Shown one piece after another: positions 45,290-56,253 of a stretch of 64,000 bases of DNA. The stretch is from Aquarana catesbeiana. Its lineage: Eukaryota > Chordata > Amphibia > Anura > Ranidae. The translations under genes were made by a program, and so were the position numbers. Below the pieces are notes generated by a model. That model searched no databases. It was not told the DNA's origin and saw nothing but the letters and a program-made list of their open reading frames with translations. Positions within the stretch are counted from its first letter, which is position 1, and every line of letters begins with the position of its first letter. The DNA lies in assembly GCF_042186555.1 (NCBI RefSeq), contig NC_133328.1, positions 614,525,244-614,589,243 of the forward strand, given 5' to 3'.

Positions 45290-45935
45290 GGCCACTTGCA
45301 CACTAGGGGATAGGGTGGCAAATAGGCTGTGCACTTTTTAAAGAGCAGTTGCTCCAGAGCTTAGTAAACAAGGGGAAGCTCTTGCTGACTTCCATCATCC
45401 AATCATGTGCAAGCAAAAAATGCAGTTTTTAAATTTTCCTTGCACATGATTGGGTTTTCTTTGCAAAATGAAACTTTACCTCATTCACTAAGCTCTGAAG
45501 CAACTGCCTTTAGTAAATCAAGCCCTATCCTGGCGTTTTAGTGTGCCAGGGAGTTACAAGTTTAGCATTCAGCCCAGTTGCTTGTCAAAGTCTATAGCAG
45601 GCTGAAACACGCTGCAGTTGAATGAACACTTTACAGAGTGGCCCTCATGTTCAGGGCTGTATACATCCAGGAACATAGGAATGTTCCTGGCATACATCCC
45701 TGAATGCATACAACATTAAACCTAAGTACCACTCGGGGACAGTGTTCAGCCGAGTCGCAGCCTGCTTCACCCTGCCATAGACTTTAACTGGCTGCAGGTA
45801 GCAGGACTGGACAATGCACCTGTACCTCCAGGGTGCACTCAAACTCAGGTAAGGTTCAGTTTACCTGTGCCACCCTAGAACGCTGGAATTGGATGCACAC
45901 TGGGTAAACGTCTGGTGTGCAAGTAGCCTAAGGCT
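45290..45935. mobile_element. MITE hosting a second MITE
   Basis: GGCCACTTGCACACTAGGGG (45290) is inverted as CTGGTGTGCAAGTAGCC (45912-45928). Within it, 45313-45525 has its own inverted ends (TGCACTTTTTAAAGAGCAGT and AACTGCCTTTAGTAAATCAA). That core holds inverted CCAATCATGTGCAAG and CTTGCACATGATTGG. Confidence 0.6.
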
Positions 45936-46169
45936 AAGTATATTTGACAGCAACTCTCTTAGACAGCAGAGTGTTGGGATAGGAATTAAGAGGGTGCAGG
46001 GGGCGAAGCCTCTGGAAGACAGAGAGAAAAGAGTCTACAGATTCTCGGTGAGGTCAGTGAAGGGATAAACAGTATGGATAATGCAGAGTTGCAGGTAGGC
46101 AATGTGGTAAAATTAAAAGTGGACCTTTCCTCCCTTTCACTTAAAAAAAAAAAAAAAAAAAAAATCACA

Positions 46170-46386
46170 GCTTTGTGCACTGGTGTGCAGTCATGTTGGA
46201 ACAGGAAGGGACCATCCCCAAACTGTTCCCACAAAGTTGGGAGCATGAAATTGTCCAATATGTCGTGGTATGCTGACGCCTTAAGAGTTCCCTTCACTGG
46301 AACTAAGGCACCAAGCCCAACCCTTGAAAAACAACCCCACACCATAATCCCCTCTCCACCAAATGATTTGGACCAGTGCACAAAGC
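46170..46386 (-). pseudogene. Tc1 transposase middle part, inverted
   Basis: Minus strand: HWSKSFGGEGIMVWGCFSRV, then GALVPVKGTLKASAYHDILD and GPFLFQHDCTPVHKA, which includes the second catalytic Asp (FQHD). The open frame runs on into phenylalanines from the T run. It precedes, in protein order, the fragment encoded on the opposite strand from 46373. Confidence 0.88.
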
Positions 46387-46666
46387 AAGGTCCATAAAGA
46401 CATGGATGAGAGAGTTTGGAGTGGAAAAACTTGATTGGCCTGCACAGAGTCCTGACCTCAACCCAATAGAATTAATTATTTGGGATGAATTAGAGTGGAG
46501 ACTGCGAGCCAGGCCTTCTCGCCCAACATCAGTGCCTGATCTCACAAATGCTCTTCTGGAAGAATGGTCACACATTCCCGTAGACACACTCCTAAACCTT
46601 GTGGACAGCCTTCACAGAAGAGTTGAAGCTGTTATGGTTGCAAAGGGTGGGCCAACTAAATATTGA
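46373..46666 (+). pseudogene. Tc1 transposase C-terminal part
   Basis: Plus strand: HKARSIKTWMREFGVEKLDW, SPDLNPIELIIWDELEWRLR with the catalytic Glu, and an ending VEAVMVAKGGPTKY followed by a stop, which is the normal end of this family. NPIELIIWDE has one extra residue relative to the usual NPIEHLWDE. It joins in protein order to the inverted fragment at 46170-46386. Confidence 0.88.
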
Positions 46667-46734
46667 ACCCTACGGTCTAAGACTGGGATGTCATTAAAGT
46701 TCATGTGCGTGTAAAGGCAGGTGGTAATATAGTG

Positions 46735-47140
46735 TAGGTGCGACTAAAAGTCACACAGACTTCAAAGTAGTTCCTGCACTACTTTGGTCCAACTTTTATG
46801 CAACTTGAGGGCCACAGACTTCAATGTTAACCTTCAAGAGTTGCATGAAAGTCGTACCTGAATGTTATACAATGTAACAGTTGTGCAACAGTTGTCCACT
46901 ATCACTGGCCAAAGCCAAAGTCCTACCCATGTTGCACCCATCCAAAGTTGCACTCCAAAGTCAGAGTAACTGTGGAGTCCTACAAGTGTGAATGGACCCC
47001 AAGGCCGGCCATACATGGGTTGAATTTCGAAAATCTTATCTAAGAATTTTCGTTCGAATTTCGCACTATTATTGCAGCACAGCAATGGCCAATTTTCACA
47101 CGGCCATCAAATTTGTGTGATCGGGCATGTTGGAAATTTA
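46735..47140. repeat. MITE-like interval
   Basis: AAAGTAGTTCCTGCACTACT and GTGAATGGACCCCAAGGCC suggest one decayed MITE to 47005. GGCCGGCCATACATGGGTTG starts another whose partner may be ACACGGCCATCAAATTTG near 47098. Confidence 0.4.
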
Positions 47141-47369
47141 TTGAAAAATTAACAATTTTTTAATCAATGATGAGAGAATCGTGGGAGAAATAGTCGAAAG
47201 AGAAATGTGAATGCTACAATTAAGCCTACTGTGGTGAAACGCACCAGTAGGGCGGCTACTATGGCAGTTACGCGCTGTGTACTGGTCGTGGTATAATAAA
47301 GTTTTATCAAATGGTGACATCGTCAGCGTGGGCTTGCTTTTCATAATCTTCCCAGGACCCAGGACTTCG

Positions 47370-47410
47370 CAGGAAAAGGGTAAAAATCCATGATTTTTAC
47401 CCTTTTCCTG
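47370..47410. repeat. perfect 18-bp hairpin
   Basis: CAGGAAAAGGGTAAAAAT (47370-47387) and its exact reverse complement (47393-47410) are separated by CCATG. It is not an element end that I recognise. 47141-47369 and 47411-47639 are otherwise unassigned. Confidence 0.9.
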
Positions 47411-47639
47411 TACAATTAGATAGATTGCTGTGTATTAGTCTGGGCCTACTTTACCATATACCAATAAATTTTTGTTATTGTGTTAAAGCTTTCACTCATG
47501 GTCAAAGAACTCTTTTAACCCAAATCATATCTGAGCGATATAAAGGCTCAAATATAGTATACGGGTAACAGTTCCCACTAACACCACTGATCTTTCTAGC
47601 TATCTGTAGGGGGTAATTCTTCCCAATAACCACAAGTGT

Positions 47640-48069
47640 AAAGCCTCGTATACAAGGTAGGATTGTTGGCCAACCGAGCGTCTGATTTTTGTCCGAAGGA
47701 GCGTGCCAGGATCTTGTCTTGCATACTAACGGTACACAATTGTCGTGCCACAAACACGAACTTAGTGACGTACTACGAGGAGTTTCAGCTCTTGAGCACC
47801 ACCCTTCTGCTAATTTCGTGTTTGAAGAGCATTGATTCTGAGCATGCGTGTTTGTACTTTGGACTTTTGTGTGACAGATTTGTGTTCTGACCATACGAAA
47901 AACTGACGTCAAACCGTTATCCGGCGAAAATTTACTAGCCTGTCATCATTTGTTGGCCGAAAGTTGGACAACGATTGTCAAAAGGAGCGCACCAACGGTA
48001 AGATTTTAGGACAACAGTCTGTTAACAGACATTCCCCTGCCAACAATTGTACCGTGTACGAGGCTTTAG
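47640..48069. mobile_element. MITE (AAAGCCTCGTATACAAGG ends)
   Basis: AAAGCCTCGTATACAAGG is inverted as ACCGTGTACGAGGCTTT. The interior has TAACGGTACACAATTGTCG and GACAACGATTGTC blocks. The following 48070-48189 starts like the AGGCTGGGTTCACAC family and is cut by the LINE. Confidence 0.8.
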
Positions 48070-48195
48070 GCTGGGTTCACACTAAGTCCTGGTTCACACT
48101 TTATCGCACCTGAATCGCACACTGGTTCACACTGAGATCTGCAATGTTGTCAATGTAAAGGTAATGACACCTCCAGAACGGGGGTGCTTCACACA

Positions 48196-49057
48196 ACACG
48201 CAGGGGATGAACTCTCCAGTGAAAAGGCGTAAAATCCTGCAGTCGCTTCAGTCCCAAAAGATAGACGTAGCACTCCTTCAAGAGACACTTCCCAAACTGG
48301 TATAACCCCTCCCTTCTGCATGCCAAATTTCCAATGTTTTTCCTAGCAAATGCCAAGGACAAAACTAGGGGGGTAGCTATCCTGTTTTCAAATAACTGTA
48401 AATTCACACTGCAGCTAGAATATAAGAACCCAGGGCAGATTTTTGCTAGTGAAGGGGCTGATAGACGATCAACTTTAAACCTTTATATCGTACTATGCAC
48501 CCAATCAGGGCCAAACAGAATTCTTCCAGGACATGCTTAAAAAACTAGATCCACTAGTGGGTGGGATGGTCATGTATGAGGGAGATTCGAACACAGCTCT
48601 AGATCAGGCGCTGGATAAATCCAGACCACCAGGATCTCAAATCACCCGCCCACCCAAACAGAGCCTCAATTTGGCCAAATTATTCTTTCATTGCGGACTG
48701 GCGGCTGCTTGGAGGGAGATGAACCCAACCAAAAGAGACTACACCCAATATTCGTGCTCCCACCAGTCCTACGCAAGGATAGACCATATATTTATATCCA
48801 CCTCCAAAATCCTGAATATAGTTAAGTCTTCCATTAGAGATACGGTTTGGTCAGACCACTCTATAGTGCTTCTCATCCTAAACAGGAGCCTTGATCATCC
48901 TACCCTACGACATTGGAGAATTAATGAATCCATACTCGGTGACCCGATTAGGGTAGTGGAAATTGAAAAGGCTATAAAGGAATACTTCCTACTGAATAAC
49001 AGCAGACGTTTCACCAGAAACCCTTTGGGCTGCCCCCAAGGCCACTATACGAGGTAA
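48196..49057 (+). pseudogene. LINE endonuclease domain remnant
   Basis: GMNSPVKRRKILQSLQSQKI then DVALLQET (the conserved LQET) start the domain. A shift and stop follow after LPKLV. ILFSNNCKFTLQLEY and then VMYEGDSNTALD correspond to the GGDFN region, with Glu and Ser in place of Gly and Phe. YTQYSCSHQSYARIDHIFIS and DTVWSDHSIVLL keep the R-I-D-x-I and S-D-H motifs of the L1-type AP endonuclease. The frame is broken at least twice and the region is 5'-truncated, so no nuclease can be made. Confidence 0.85.
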
Positions 49058-49534
49058 ATTAATTCAAATTTCCATACAGATCAAAAGGGAAAGAATGATT
49101 GACATAGACAAACTTAAAAAGGAATTCACACAACTGCAGCGTCTCCACAAACAAAACCCCAAAATGGTCCCCATGGCTAAACTAGACGCGTCTCTCTCTC
49201 AACCTAGTTTTCACTGCCAAAGCTGAAAAGAACATCAGATGGAGTGGGGCTAAATGCTATCACCAGAAGAACAAAATTGGATCTATGCTGGTAGCTAAAT
49301 TATCTCTACAACAACAAATGCAGGCTTTACCAAAAATTAGAACACCGGGCGGGACTCAAGACACAAAGAATCATGGCGACATTCCACAGATTTTATGAGC
49401 AACTATACAGTGCGGGGAATGATAATAGTAAGGTCCACATGTACTCCCTTTAAGATTCCCTCCAAATTCCGACTCTGGCTGACCGCCACCAGGATAAAAT
49501 GGAGACCCCGATAACAGAGGAAGAAGTGTCATTA

Positions 49535-50840
49535 AAAATCTTCAATGGGGGTCGGCCCCTGGCCCAGACGGCTTTTCCACGCCTTACTACAAAACGTTCG
49601 CCCAGACCCTGGAACCGCACCTTGCTTGCTTCTTTCATGCCAAAACTAAAGGGGAACCTTTAGATCGACAACATAACATAGCATTTATCTCTGTAATACC
49701 CAAACCAAACAAAGACCAAGGGGAGGTGGGTAACTACAGACCAATATCTCTGATAAATAATGACATGAAGATCTTGAACAAGATCCTAGCGAACTATATG
49801 GCAACTTTTATTAGCCTGTATATACATACATAAGGGCCAAGTACGTTTTATTCCTGGCAGACAGGGCCCAGCTTAAATCAGGAGAACAATCAGCATCATT
49901 TCTCTACTTCAGATGGGATGGGACAAATGGAGACGACAGAAAGGACTACTCCTTTCCATCGATCTCTAGAAAGCCTTCGATTTGGTCTCCTGGCCTTATA
50001 TATTTAATATTATGAATCGATGAGGTTTTGGACAGAGATTCATGGGCCTATTGACAGCACTCTATTCCTTCCTGGAAGCTCGAGTATGCCTGCAAGGAAC
50101 CAGGCAAGGTTGCCTCTTATCTCCTTTAATATTTGCAATAGCAGTAGAAACTCTGGCGATAGCCATATGTAATCATCCAGACATCAAAGGGGTTAACTGC
50201 GGCCCACAGACACATAAATGTGCCCTATTTGCGGACAACCTCCTGTTATTTGTCTCGTCACCGACAACCTCCCTTCCAAACATATGTAAACTGCTAGAAG
50301 ACTTCGCTAAAGCCTACAGGTTGCAGGTCAACTTATCCCAATCCCAAATTCTAAACGTGACAATCCCACATCAGAAGGCTGAGAATCTTAACAGCTCCTT
50401 TCAATTTGAGTGGAGTGACAGAACCATTAGATACCTGGGAATAGATCTTTCTTCAAAGATTGACAGACACTACATAGTAAACTTCCCCCCCCATCTACAG
50501 AAAACTGGAAATGGATCTTAAGAACTGGGCGCTCCATGAAATATCCTGGCTAGGGAGAGTGAATGCGGTCACTCAAACTACTTTATCTCTTTGGGGGTCT
50601 CCCGATTCCCATTAATAAAGATCATCTGCGGATTTTCCAAAGCAAAATTATAAAATTCATCTGGGGCTACTCTGGACGCTGCCTCTCCAGGTATATTTTA
50701 AATAGACCTAGGACACAGGGAGGATTGGGAGTACCCAACCTACAGTGGTATTACCAAGTGGCACACCTGTCGACCGTCTATACACGTTTAGAGAAACCTG
50801 ATTGGGTGCATATAGAACGTTAAGCAGTACACACACACTA
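49535..50840 (+). pseudogene. LINE reverse transcriptase domain remnant
   Basis: GPDGFSTPYYKTFAQ, FISVIPKPNKDQGEVGNYRP and ISLINNDMKILNKILA are the first conserved blocks. SIDL*KAFDLVSW has a stop where Glu is expected. GTRQGCLLSPLIFAIAVETL is the next block. The catalytic F-A-D-D box reads FADN, losing the second Asp. FIWGYSGRCLSRYILNRP and TQGGLGVPNLQWYY follow. This arrangement is that of Tx1/L1-clade elements. Inactive. Confidence 0.88.
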
Positions 50841-51489
50841 GTCTTCTTACTCTGGTATCCTCCCAAAGATCGCCCTCCTATAATGTCTCCGATACTGTCT
50901 CACTCTATTTCCCCTTGGGAAAGCATGAAAAGCCTCCACGCTCTAACCTCGGACATGCAACCTTTAGCCCACATCTTTCACAACCCCAAATTCACTCCAG
51001 GAATGAACATTAAGGCCTTCAGGTGGTGGTTAGACAAGGGGTTATACCGCATTGGACAGCACCTTACCCCCCTTGGCCATATCTCGCTGAGCTACTGTAA
51101 AAGCAAATTGGAGATACCCTCTGAGAGGTTTAGATTCATGCAAATATCCCACTTCTTAAACTCTCAATGGAAAAATAAACCAGAACCCCCAAACCCCCAA
51201 AGTTGAATGCATATGAGCAATGGCGTGGCCAAGTCACAGAGCAGAGCAGGGGGCATCTCCACAATATACCTGTCACTTGCATCAGAAAGCACTAAATTAT
51301 CGTACATGCTGGCCTGGGAGGGAGAGCTACAGGACAGCTGGGACGGTGTGGAATAGAAACTTTCTTCGATCTTACAAAAGGTATGCATAACACTGCCCTT
51401 ATTGAAGCAAATCTAAAAGCGTTAACTAGGTGGTACTTAGTTCCAACCAAGTTAGCTAACATGTTCCCTTCTGCCTCTTCTCAATGCTT

Positions 51490-51765
51490 TAGAGGCTGTA
51501 CTCTTTCAGGGTCCATGATTCATGGTGGGACTGCCCGAGAATCAGAGGATTCTGGAACAAATTGTTTCACAATTTACGCAAGGTTACGGGATATCAGGTC
51601 CCCAAAGATCCCTACATAGCATTACAAAATGCCCCAGTCTCTAAAACCACCAAAGCCACCCAGAATTTAGTTTTCTTTATTCTTTTGGGAGCAAAACTGA
51701 CCATTGCACGAGCCTGGAAACAACCGAACATCAACGAAAGCATAGACATAGAGGCCGACTGACCA
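51490..51765 (+). pseudogene. LINE ORF2 C-terminal remnant
   Basis: Stops interrupt YSFRVHDSWWDCPRI, the W-W-D-C-P motif that ends L1/Tx1 ORF2. KLFHNLRKVTGYQVPKDPYI and FFILLGAKLTIARAWKQPNI then run to a stop in the order expected. Between 50840 and 51490 the frame is destroyed. Confidence 0.75.
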
Positions 51766-51990
51766 ATTGCTATCAATTAAGCGCAGATCAACACCTTTGC
51801 TTCACAGCCACCAGTGAGATTTACTCCTGGGGAGTGATAAGATTAACAGTCTATTATTAACAGTTATTTAATGTGTAATCCGAAGATCACTGTAACGATC
51901 ATCAGGTTTATGTCACACTTGACATTTATTGTTAACCTTCTTATTTGTGATGTAATGTTGCACGTTATTGACAATAAAAACGTATTGCAA

Positions 51991-52322
51991 TAAAAAACGA
52001 TGCGTGTGCGTGAGCCCTTGCAAAGTTTTTTAGCATGCATCTCTAAGGTTTAGCTCCCCTCCCCCGCCACCGTACCCTTCGCCAACATTATCGGCAATTC
52101 CTGTCAAAATGATAGCTGGTAATAGCTTTGTATTGGAGCAGCTGTCAAATGCAGCCGACCCTATGTAAAATGACACGGTCATAGTCTGGTCAGTGTCATT
52201 GAGTAAATACAATTAATCAATGTATTGTTTCATTCATAGTTTTTACTATTTCATTCTTATGCAGATCAAAGATGACCTACATATGAATGAAATAGTAAAT
52301 ACAGTACAATTAAAGTGACATT
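51991..52322. other. unassigned interval
   Basis: ATGAATGAAATAGTAAATAC (52284) is a partial inverse of GTTTTTACTATTTCATTC (52239), so a small hairpin. Otherwise nothing. Confidence 0.4.
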
Positions 52323-52324
52323 AA

Positions 52325-52719
52325 GGCCTCGTGCACACTGGACAATATAATAACATTATAAAAACGCCAGTAGCGTTGCAGTCAGTTTTTCAATGTTTTT
52401 GCAATAACGTTTTTTAGCGTTTCTTTTTTTTCTTCCAATGGTATCCAACTAAAAAAACACTGGCGAGCCACATTTTTGAGTGTTTTTTTGCGTTTTTTTA
52501 CGTTAGAGCATCTTTACAGCTGAAAAACGCTCTCAGTCAGAACCCACTAGTCTTGGGGTTTTTTACAGCCAAAAAATGCCCAAAAACAGTTAACAGCCTG
52601 TGTGTGCATGGACACATAGGATAACATGCTGGAGTGTCTGACTGTAGGAAAAAACGTCTGAAGACAAAAACAGCAGCTGTAAAAATGTCCAAAAAACGTC
52701 CAGCGTGCATGAGGCCTAA
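52325..52719. mobile_element. MITE (AAGGCCTCGTGCACACTGGAC ends)
   Basis: AAGGCCTCGTGCACACTGGA is inverted as GTCCAGCGTGCATGAGGCCT. The interior has many AAAAACG and CGTTTTT motifs in opposite orientation. Confidence 0.8.
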
Positions 52720-52736
52720 AGGATTGCTCCTTTTAA

Positions 52737-53188
52737 AAAAAAAAAAAAAAAAAAACTAAACAAACATCTTATACTTATCTGCTCTGTGTAATGGTTTTGC
52801 ACAGAGCAGCCCCAATCCTCCTCTTCTCGGGTCCCTCGCTGGTGCTCCTGACTCCCCATCCCCCTCCCTGCTTAGTGACCCCACAGCAAATGCTTGCTAT
52901 GGGGGCACCCAAGTCACTGCTCCGTTTGCCCATTCTCACACAGAGTGGCTCGACCTCGCTCTCTCCTCACTGGCTGTGATTGACAGTAGCGGGACCAATG
53001 GCTTCCGCTGCTGTCTCAGCCAATAATAAGGGAGAGACCTGGGAGAGCAGAGGCTCTCCGGCACATCGCTGGAATCAAGATGGGGCTCAGGTAAGTTTTA
53101 GGGGGGGCAGCTGCACACAGGTTTTTTGTTTTACCTTCATGCATAGAATGCATAAAGGTAAAAAAAACTTGAGCCTTTACAACCACTT
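52737..53188. mobile_element. TTAA MITE, same family as 2852-3352
   Basis: Right end GCCTTTACAACCACTT with TTAA at 53189-53192. The left end is replaced by an A run (52735-52755) behind a TTAA at 52733. The interior TGCACAGAGCAGCCCCAATC and TGGCTGTGATTGACAG match the family. 53193-53447 is unassigned. Confidence 0.7.
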
Positions 53189-53447
53189 TTAAAGCCTTTT
53201 AAGAAACCTTGGTAGCCAATTAGATGTGGCCAGTTGGTGTGCAGGCAAAAATGCAAAGTGCATCCAGGGCCGGTCTGAGTCCCTAATCACATGGTATAGA
53301 TGGGAGGTTATGTGCGAACAGCAGTGGTGCCTGCCATTAATTGGTACAGGTGGCTGCACCACTGCTGTTTGTGCACACTGTGTGCAAGGGGATATTTCAT
53401 TGACAGCAACAATCCAAACCTGGGGATTTTCCTCACTTTAGAGAGAT

Positions 53448-54020
53448 TAAAGGCCCATACACACAATACGAAAATCGGAAGTAAAATTTTTTCCGACGAA
53501 CAATCTGCCGTACCGTTAGTACGGATGCCGGATCGTTAGTACGGTGCTTTCGACAGCGGATTACGATTTTTTTGTTCGACAAAAGCTGGATGTGCAGACT
53601 ATAACATTTTTGTTGTACGTGAACTGAAGGTACGATTTTCGCTTGAAAAAAAATCTTAAGAGCAAGATTACGCATGCTCAGAAACTAAAGAATAGATACA
53701 AAAATATTCAACACATGACGTCACTTCTGAATTTGTATTCTGACGTACGAGAATTTTCGTATTGTAAGTAACTTCTTCACTTTCACCAGCGTGCAACAAA
53801 AAATGGACGATCATCAGAAAATCTTTAGGCCCCCTACACATCTGTGCATTTTAGGTGTAGTGCATAAAAATAAAAATAAAAAAAAATAAAAAAGTCTTGC
53901 ATGCTGTATTCTTAATGATCTTTCATCAAAACACACATTCTATAGAGTTCAAAGGTAACGCACCTAAAACACATGTTAAATGAACCTAAAATGCAATGCA
54001 ACGCACAGATGTGAACCGCC
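53448..54020. mobile_element. two adjacent MITE remnants
   Basis: AAAGGCCCATACACACAATA opens the first, which contains CGTACCGTTAGTACGG hairpins. TTAGGCCCCCTACACATCTG near 53826 and ACGCACAGATGTGAACCGCC near 54002 bracket the second, with GTGCATTTTAGGTGTAGTGC and GCACCTAAAAC inverted. Confidence 0.5.
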
Positions 54021-54216
54021 TCTTCACAAAAAAAAAAAAAAATAAAACTGTCAGGGGTTTTAGCCCTTCCCTGCTGTCTCCAAAATAAAAATAAAACACG
54101 TTTGACTTTAGATAACTTCCAAAGCGCTACAACCCCAGCCTGTGATTCTGGAAGGAAGGAACAACAGTACACTGAATTATCATCAATTGCTCTCCTCCCT
54201 CTGCATAATCACTGTA

Positions 54217-54701
54217 CAGTGAAACCTCGGATTACGAGCATAATCCGTTCCAGGAGAATGCTTGTAATCTAAAGTATTCAAATATCAAAGTGAGTTTCCC
54301 CATTGAAGTCAATGGAAACGAAAATAATTAGTTCCGCATTGACTTCAATGGCATGCAATACCACATGCGGCCAGAGGTGGGGGTGCGCCGGGGAGCCTCG
54401 GAAACAGCCGGAAAGGCCCGAGGACACCTCGGCTGACCTCGGAAAGACTCCATTCCCAAGGTTTGCCGAGGTCAGCCGAGCTGTCCTCGGGCCTTTCCGT
54501 GCATTTCCGAACGGCGCAGATCGGCTGCGATCGGCTCCTGCACCCCCCCTCAGGCCAAACGCGGTACTGCACACACTTTTGCCTGAATCGTGCTCGTTTT
54601 GCGAGACAACACTCGCAAACCGATTTACGATTTTTAAAAATACAATGCTCATATTGCGAAACGCTCGTTAACCACGTTACTCGCAATCCGAGGTTCCACT
54701 G
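54217..54701. mobile_element. TA-flanked mariner-type MITE (CAGTGAAACCTCGG ends)
   Basis: CAGTGAAACCTCGGATTACG is inverted as CGCAATCCGAGGTTCCACTG, flanked by TA (54215-54216 and 54702-54703). The interior has a GC-rich palindrome near 54400-54510 (GAGGACACCTCGGCTGACCT with AGGTCAGCCGAGCTGTCCTC). The 92-124-codon frames across it on both strands are artefacts. Confidence 0.88.
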
Positions 54702-54904
54702 TAGTGCACATGCGGACTGTACAAGACTAATTAGCTCCTAGTGGTAACCCCCCCCCCCCATTCTTTGCCACTCCAAGACCTGTTGTGCAAAAGAATTACA
54801 CATAAGGCTGATCTAAAGAAAGTTCAGAGAGTTTCCTACTAAATGTATACCTGTAGAAAAGGGTCAGTAACCCCCCTTATAAAGCCTTTCATTATGAGAA
54901 CTCA

Positions 54905-55416
54905 AAGTGTTACTAAACCCAGGACCCTGCATTCACTATATCTGATCTCCCACAGTACACAGAACATGGAAATGTAATTATTTTAATAAATATAAACTGC
55001 TCAATACCTTTTCTCCCCAGCAGTATATAGCAGTCTTGTGACTTCTATCAGTGTCTGGTTAAAGCTTGTAGGAGGAGTTTTCATTCTACTCTGACTGTCC
55101 TATGAGGCTGCAGGACCCCTGACCCCTGTCTGGACTGTGCTGATTGGCCCTGTGCTGATCACATGCACTCTCCCAAGAAAAAAAAAAATCTCTAGCAATA
55201 CACACCAAACTAAGGCATGTGCAGCTCGCCTCCAAGATTCTGTTCTATGAACAGATGGATTGTGGACAGTGGAAGAAGGGGAGGTTAAGAGAAGGCAGGA
55301 TCAAACAGCCTTTTTATGCAATGAAAAGATTAACCCCTTAGGTTCCACAGTTAATATAACAAGAATGCTTAACTGCATATACAGACTGATTTTACTGTTG
55401 TGGGTTTAATAACACT
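54905..55416. mobile_element. TTAA MITE (AAAGTGTTACTAAACCC ends)
   Basis: AAAGTGTTACTAAACCCAGG is inverted as GTGGGTTTAATAACACT. Right TTAA at 55417-55420; the left TTAA has decayed to CTCA. It shares its right TTAA with the next element. 54704-54904 is unassigned. Confidence 0.75.
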
Positions 55417-55420
55417 TTAA

Positions 55421-55721
55421 CCACTTAATGACCAGGCCATTTTTTTGTGATACGGCACTGCGTCGTTTTAACTGACAATCTGTGACGTTGTACCCAAACA
55501 AAATTGATGCCCCCCCCCCAATAGAGCTTTCTTTTGGTGGTATTTGATCACCTCTGCGGTTTTTATTTTTTGCGCTATAAACAAAAAAAAAGACTGACAA
55601 TTTTGAAAAATAAACAATATTTTTTACTTTTTGCTATAATAAATATCCCAAAAAGAAAAAAAAAAAAAAAAACAAAAAATTCTTCATCAGTTTAGGCCAA
55701 TATGTATTCTTCCACGTGTTT

Positions 55722-55753
<32 letters not shown>

Positions 55754-56249
55754 CGCAATAAGCGTATATTGATTGATTTGCGCAAAAGTTATAGCGTTAA
55801 AGACACATCGCACACTTGACACATTTTAGGAACCATTGACAGTTATACAGCGATCAGAGCTAAAAATAGCCACTGATTACTGTGTAAATGTCACTGGCAT
55901 GGGAAGGGGTTAACACTAGGGGGCGATCAAGGGGTTAAATGTGTTCCCTAGGAATGTGTTTCTAACTGTGGGGGGAGGAGACTGACTGGAGGAGGAGAGA
56001 GATCGCTGTTTCTGATTACTAGGAACAGCAGATCTCTCTCTACTCCCCTGCCAGAATGGGGATTTGTCTGTTTAAATTGACAGATCCCCGTTCCTGGCTC
56101 TCTGAGGAGCGATCACGAGGGGCTGGCAGACATTGGCTCCGGCGTCGCACCCCCCTATCGCTCTTAAAGCGTCCGACGTATACCTACGGCGATTCGCGCA
56201 GCCGTGCCAACCTGCCGCAGTATAATGACGGCGGCTGGTTGGCAAGCGG
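55421..56249 (+). mobile_element. TTAACCACTT-type ranid element (about 830 bp)
   Basis: TTAA at 55417-55420 and 56250-56253. Begins CCACTTAATGACC and ends GGTTGGCAAGCGG. Characteristic blocks are GTGATACGGCACTGCGTCG, AATAGAGCTTTCTTTTGGTG, TTGCGCTATAAAC, ACTAGGGGGCGATC and a palindrome around GGGGATTTGTCTGTTTAAAT. It is one of the commonest interspersed repeats of true frogs, as far as I recall. Two A runs expand it. Confidence 0.8.
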
Positions 56250-56253
56250 TTAA

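Larger units (their letters stand above)
46157..46734. mobile_element. rearranged Tc1-like remnant with inverted half
   Basis: The right end keeps TGGTAATATAGTG followed by TA (46735-46736). The plus strand from 46373 encodes the C-terminal third of a transposase. 46170-46386 encodes the preceding part on the minus strand. The left end of the element is missing beside an A run (46143-46164). 45936-46156 is unassigned. Confidence 0.85.
48190..51990 (+). mobile_element. 5'-truncated Tx1/L1-like LINE
   Basis: Decayed ORF2 running through apurinic endonuclease, reverse transcriptase and the C-terminal region, all on the plus strand. The 3' end has GACAATAAAAACG and GCAATAAAAAACG A-rich repeats near 51970-51998. 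Length about 3.8 kb against about 5-6 kb for a full element. Multiple stops and frameshifts show age. Confidence 0.85.

Noticed and set aside
47225..47250. GTGGTGAAACGCACC as another hammerhead core
   Set aside because: The GAAAC half is present but no CTGANGA partner with a stem was found nearby.
54278..54741. Frames of 92-124 codons on both strands
   Set aside because: They coincide with the mariner-type MITE and its internal palindrome.
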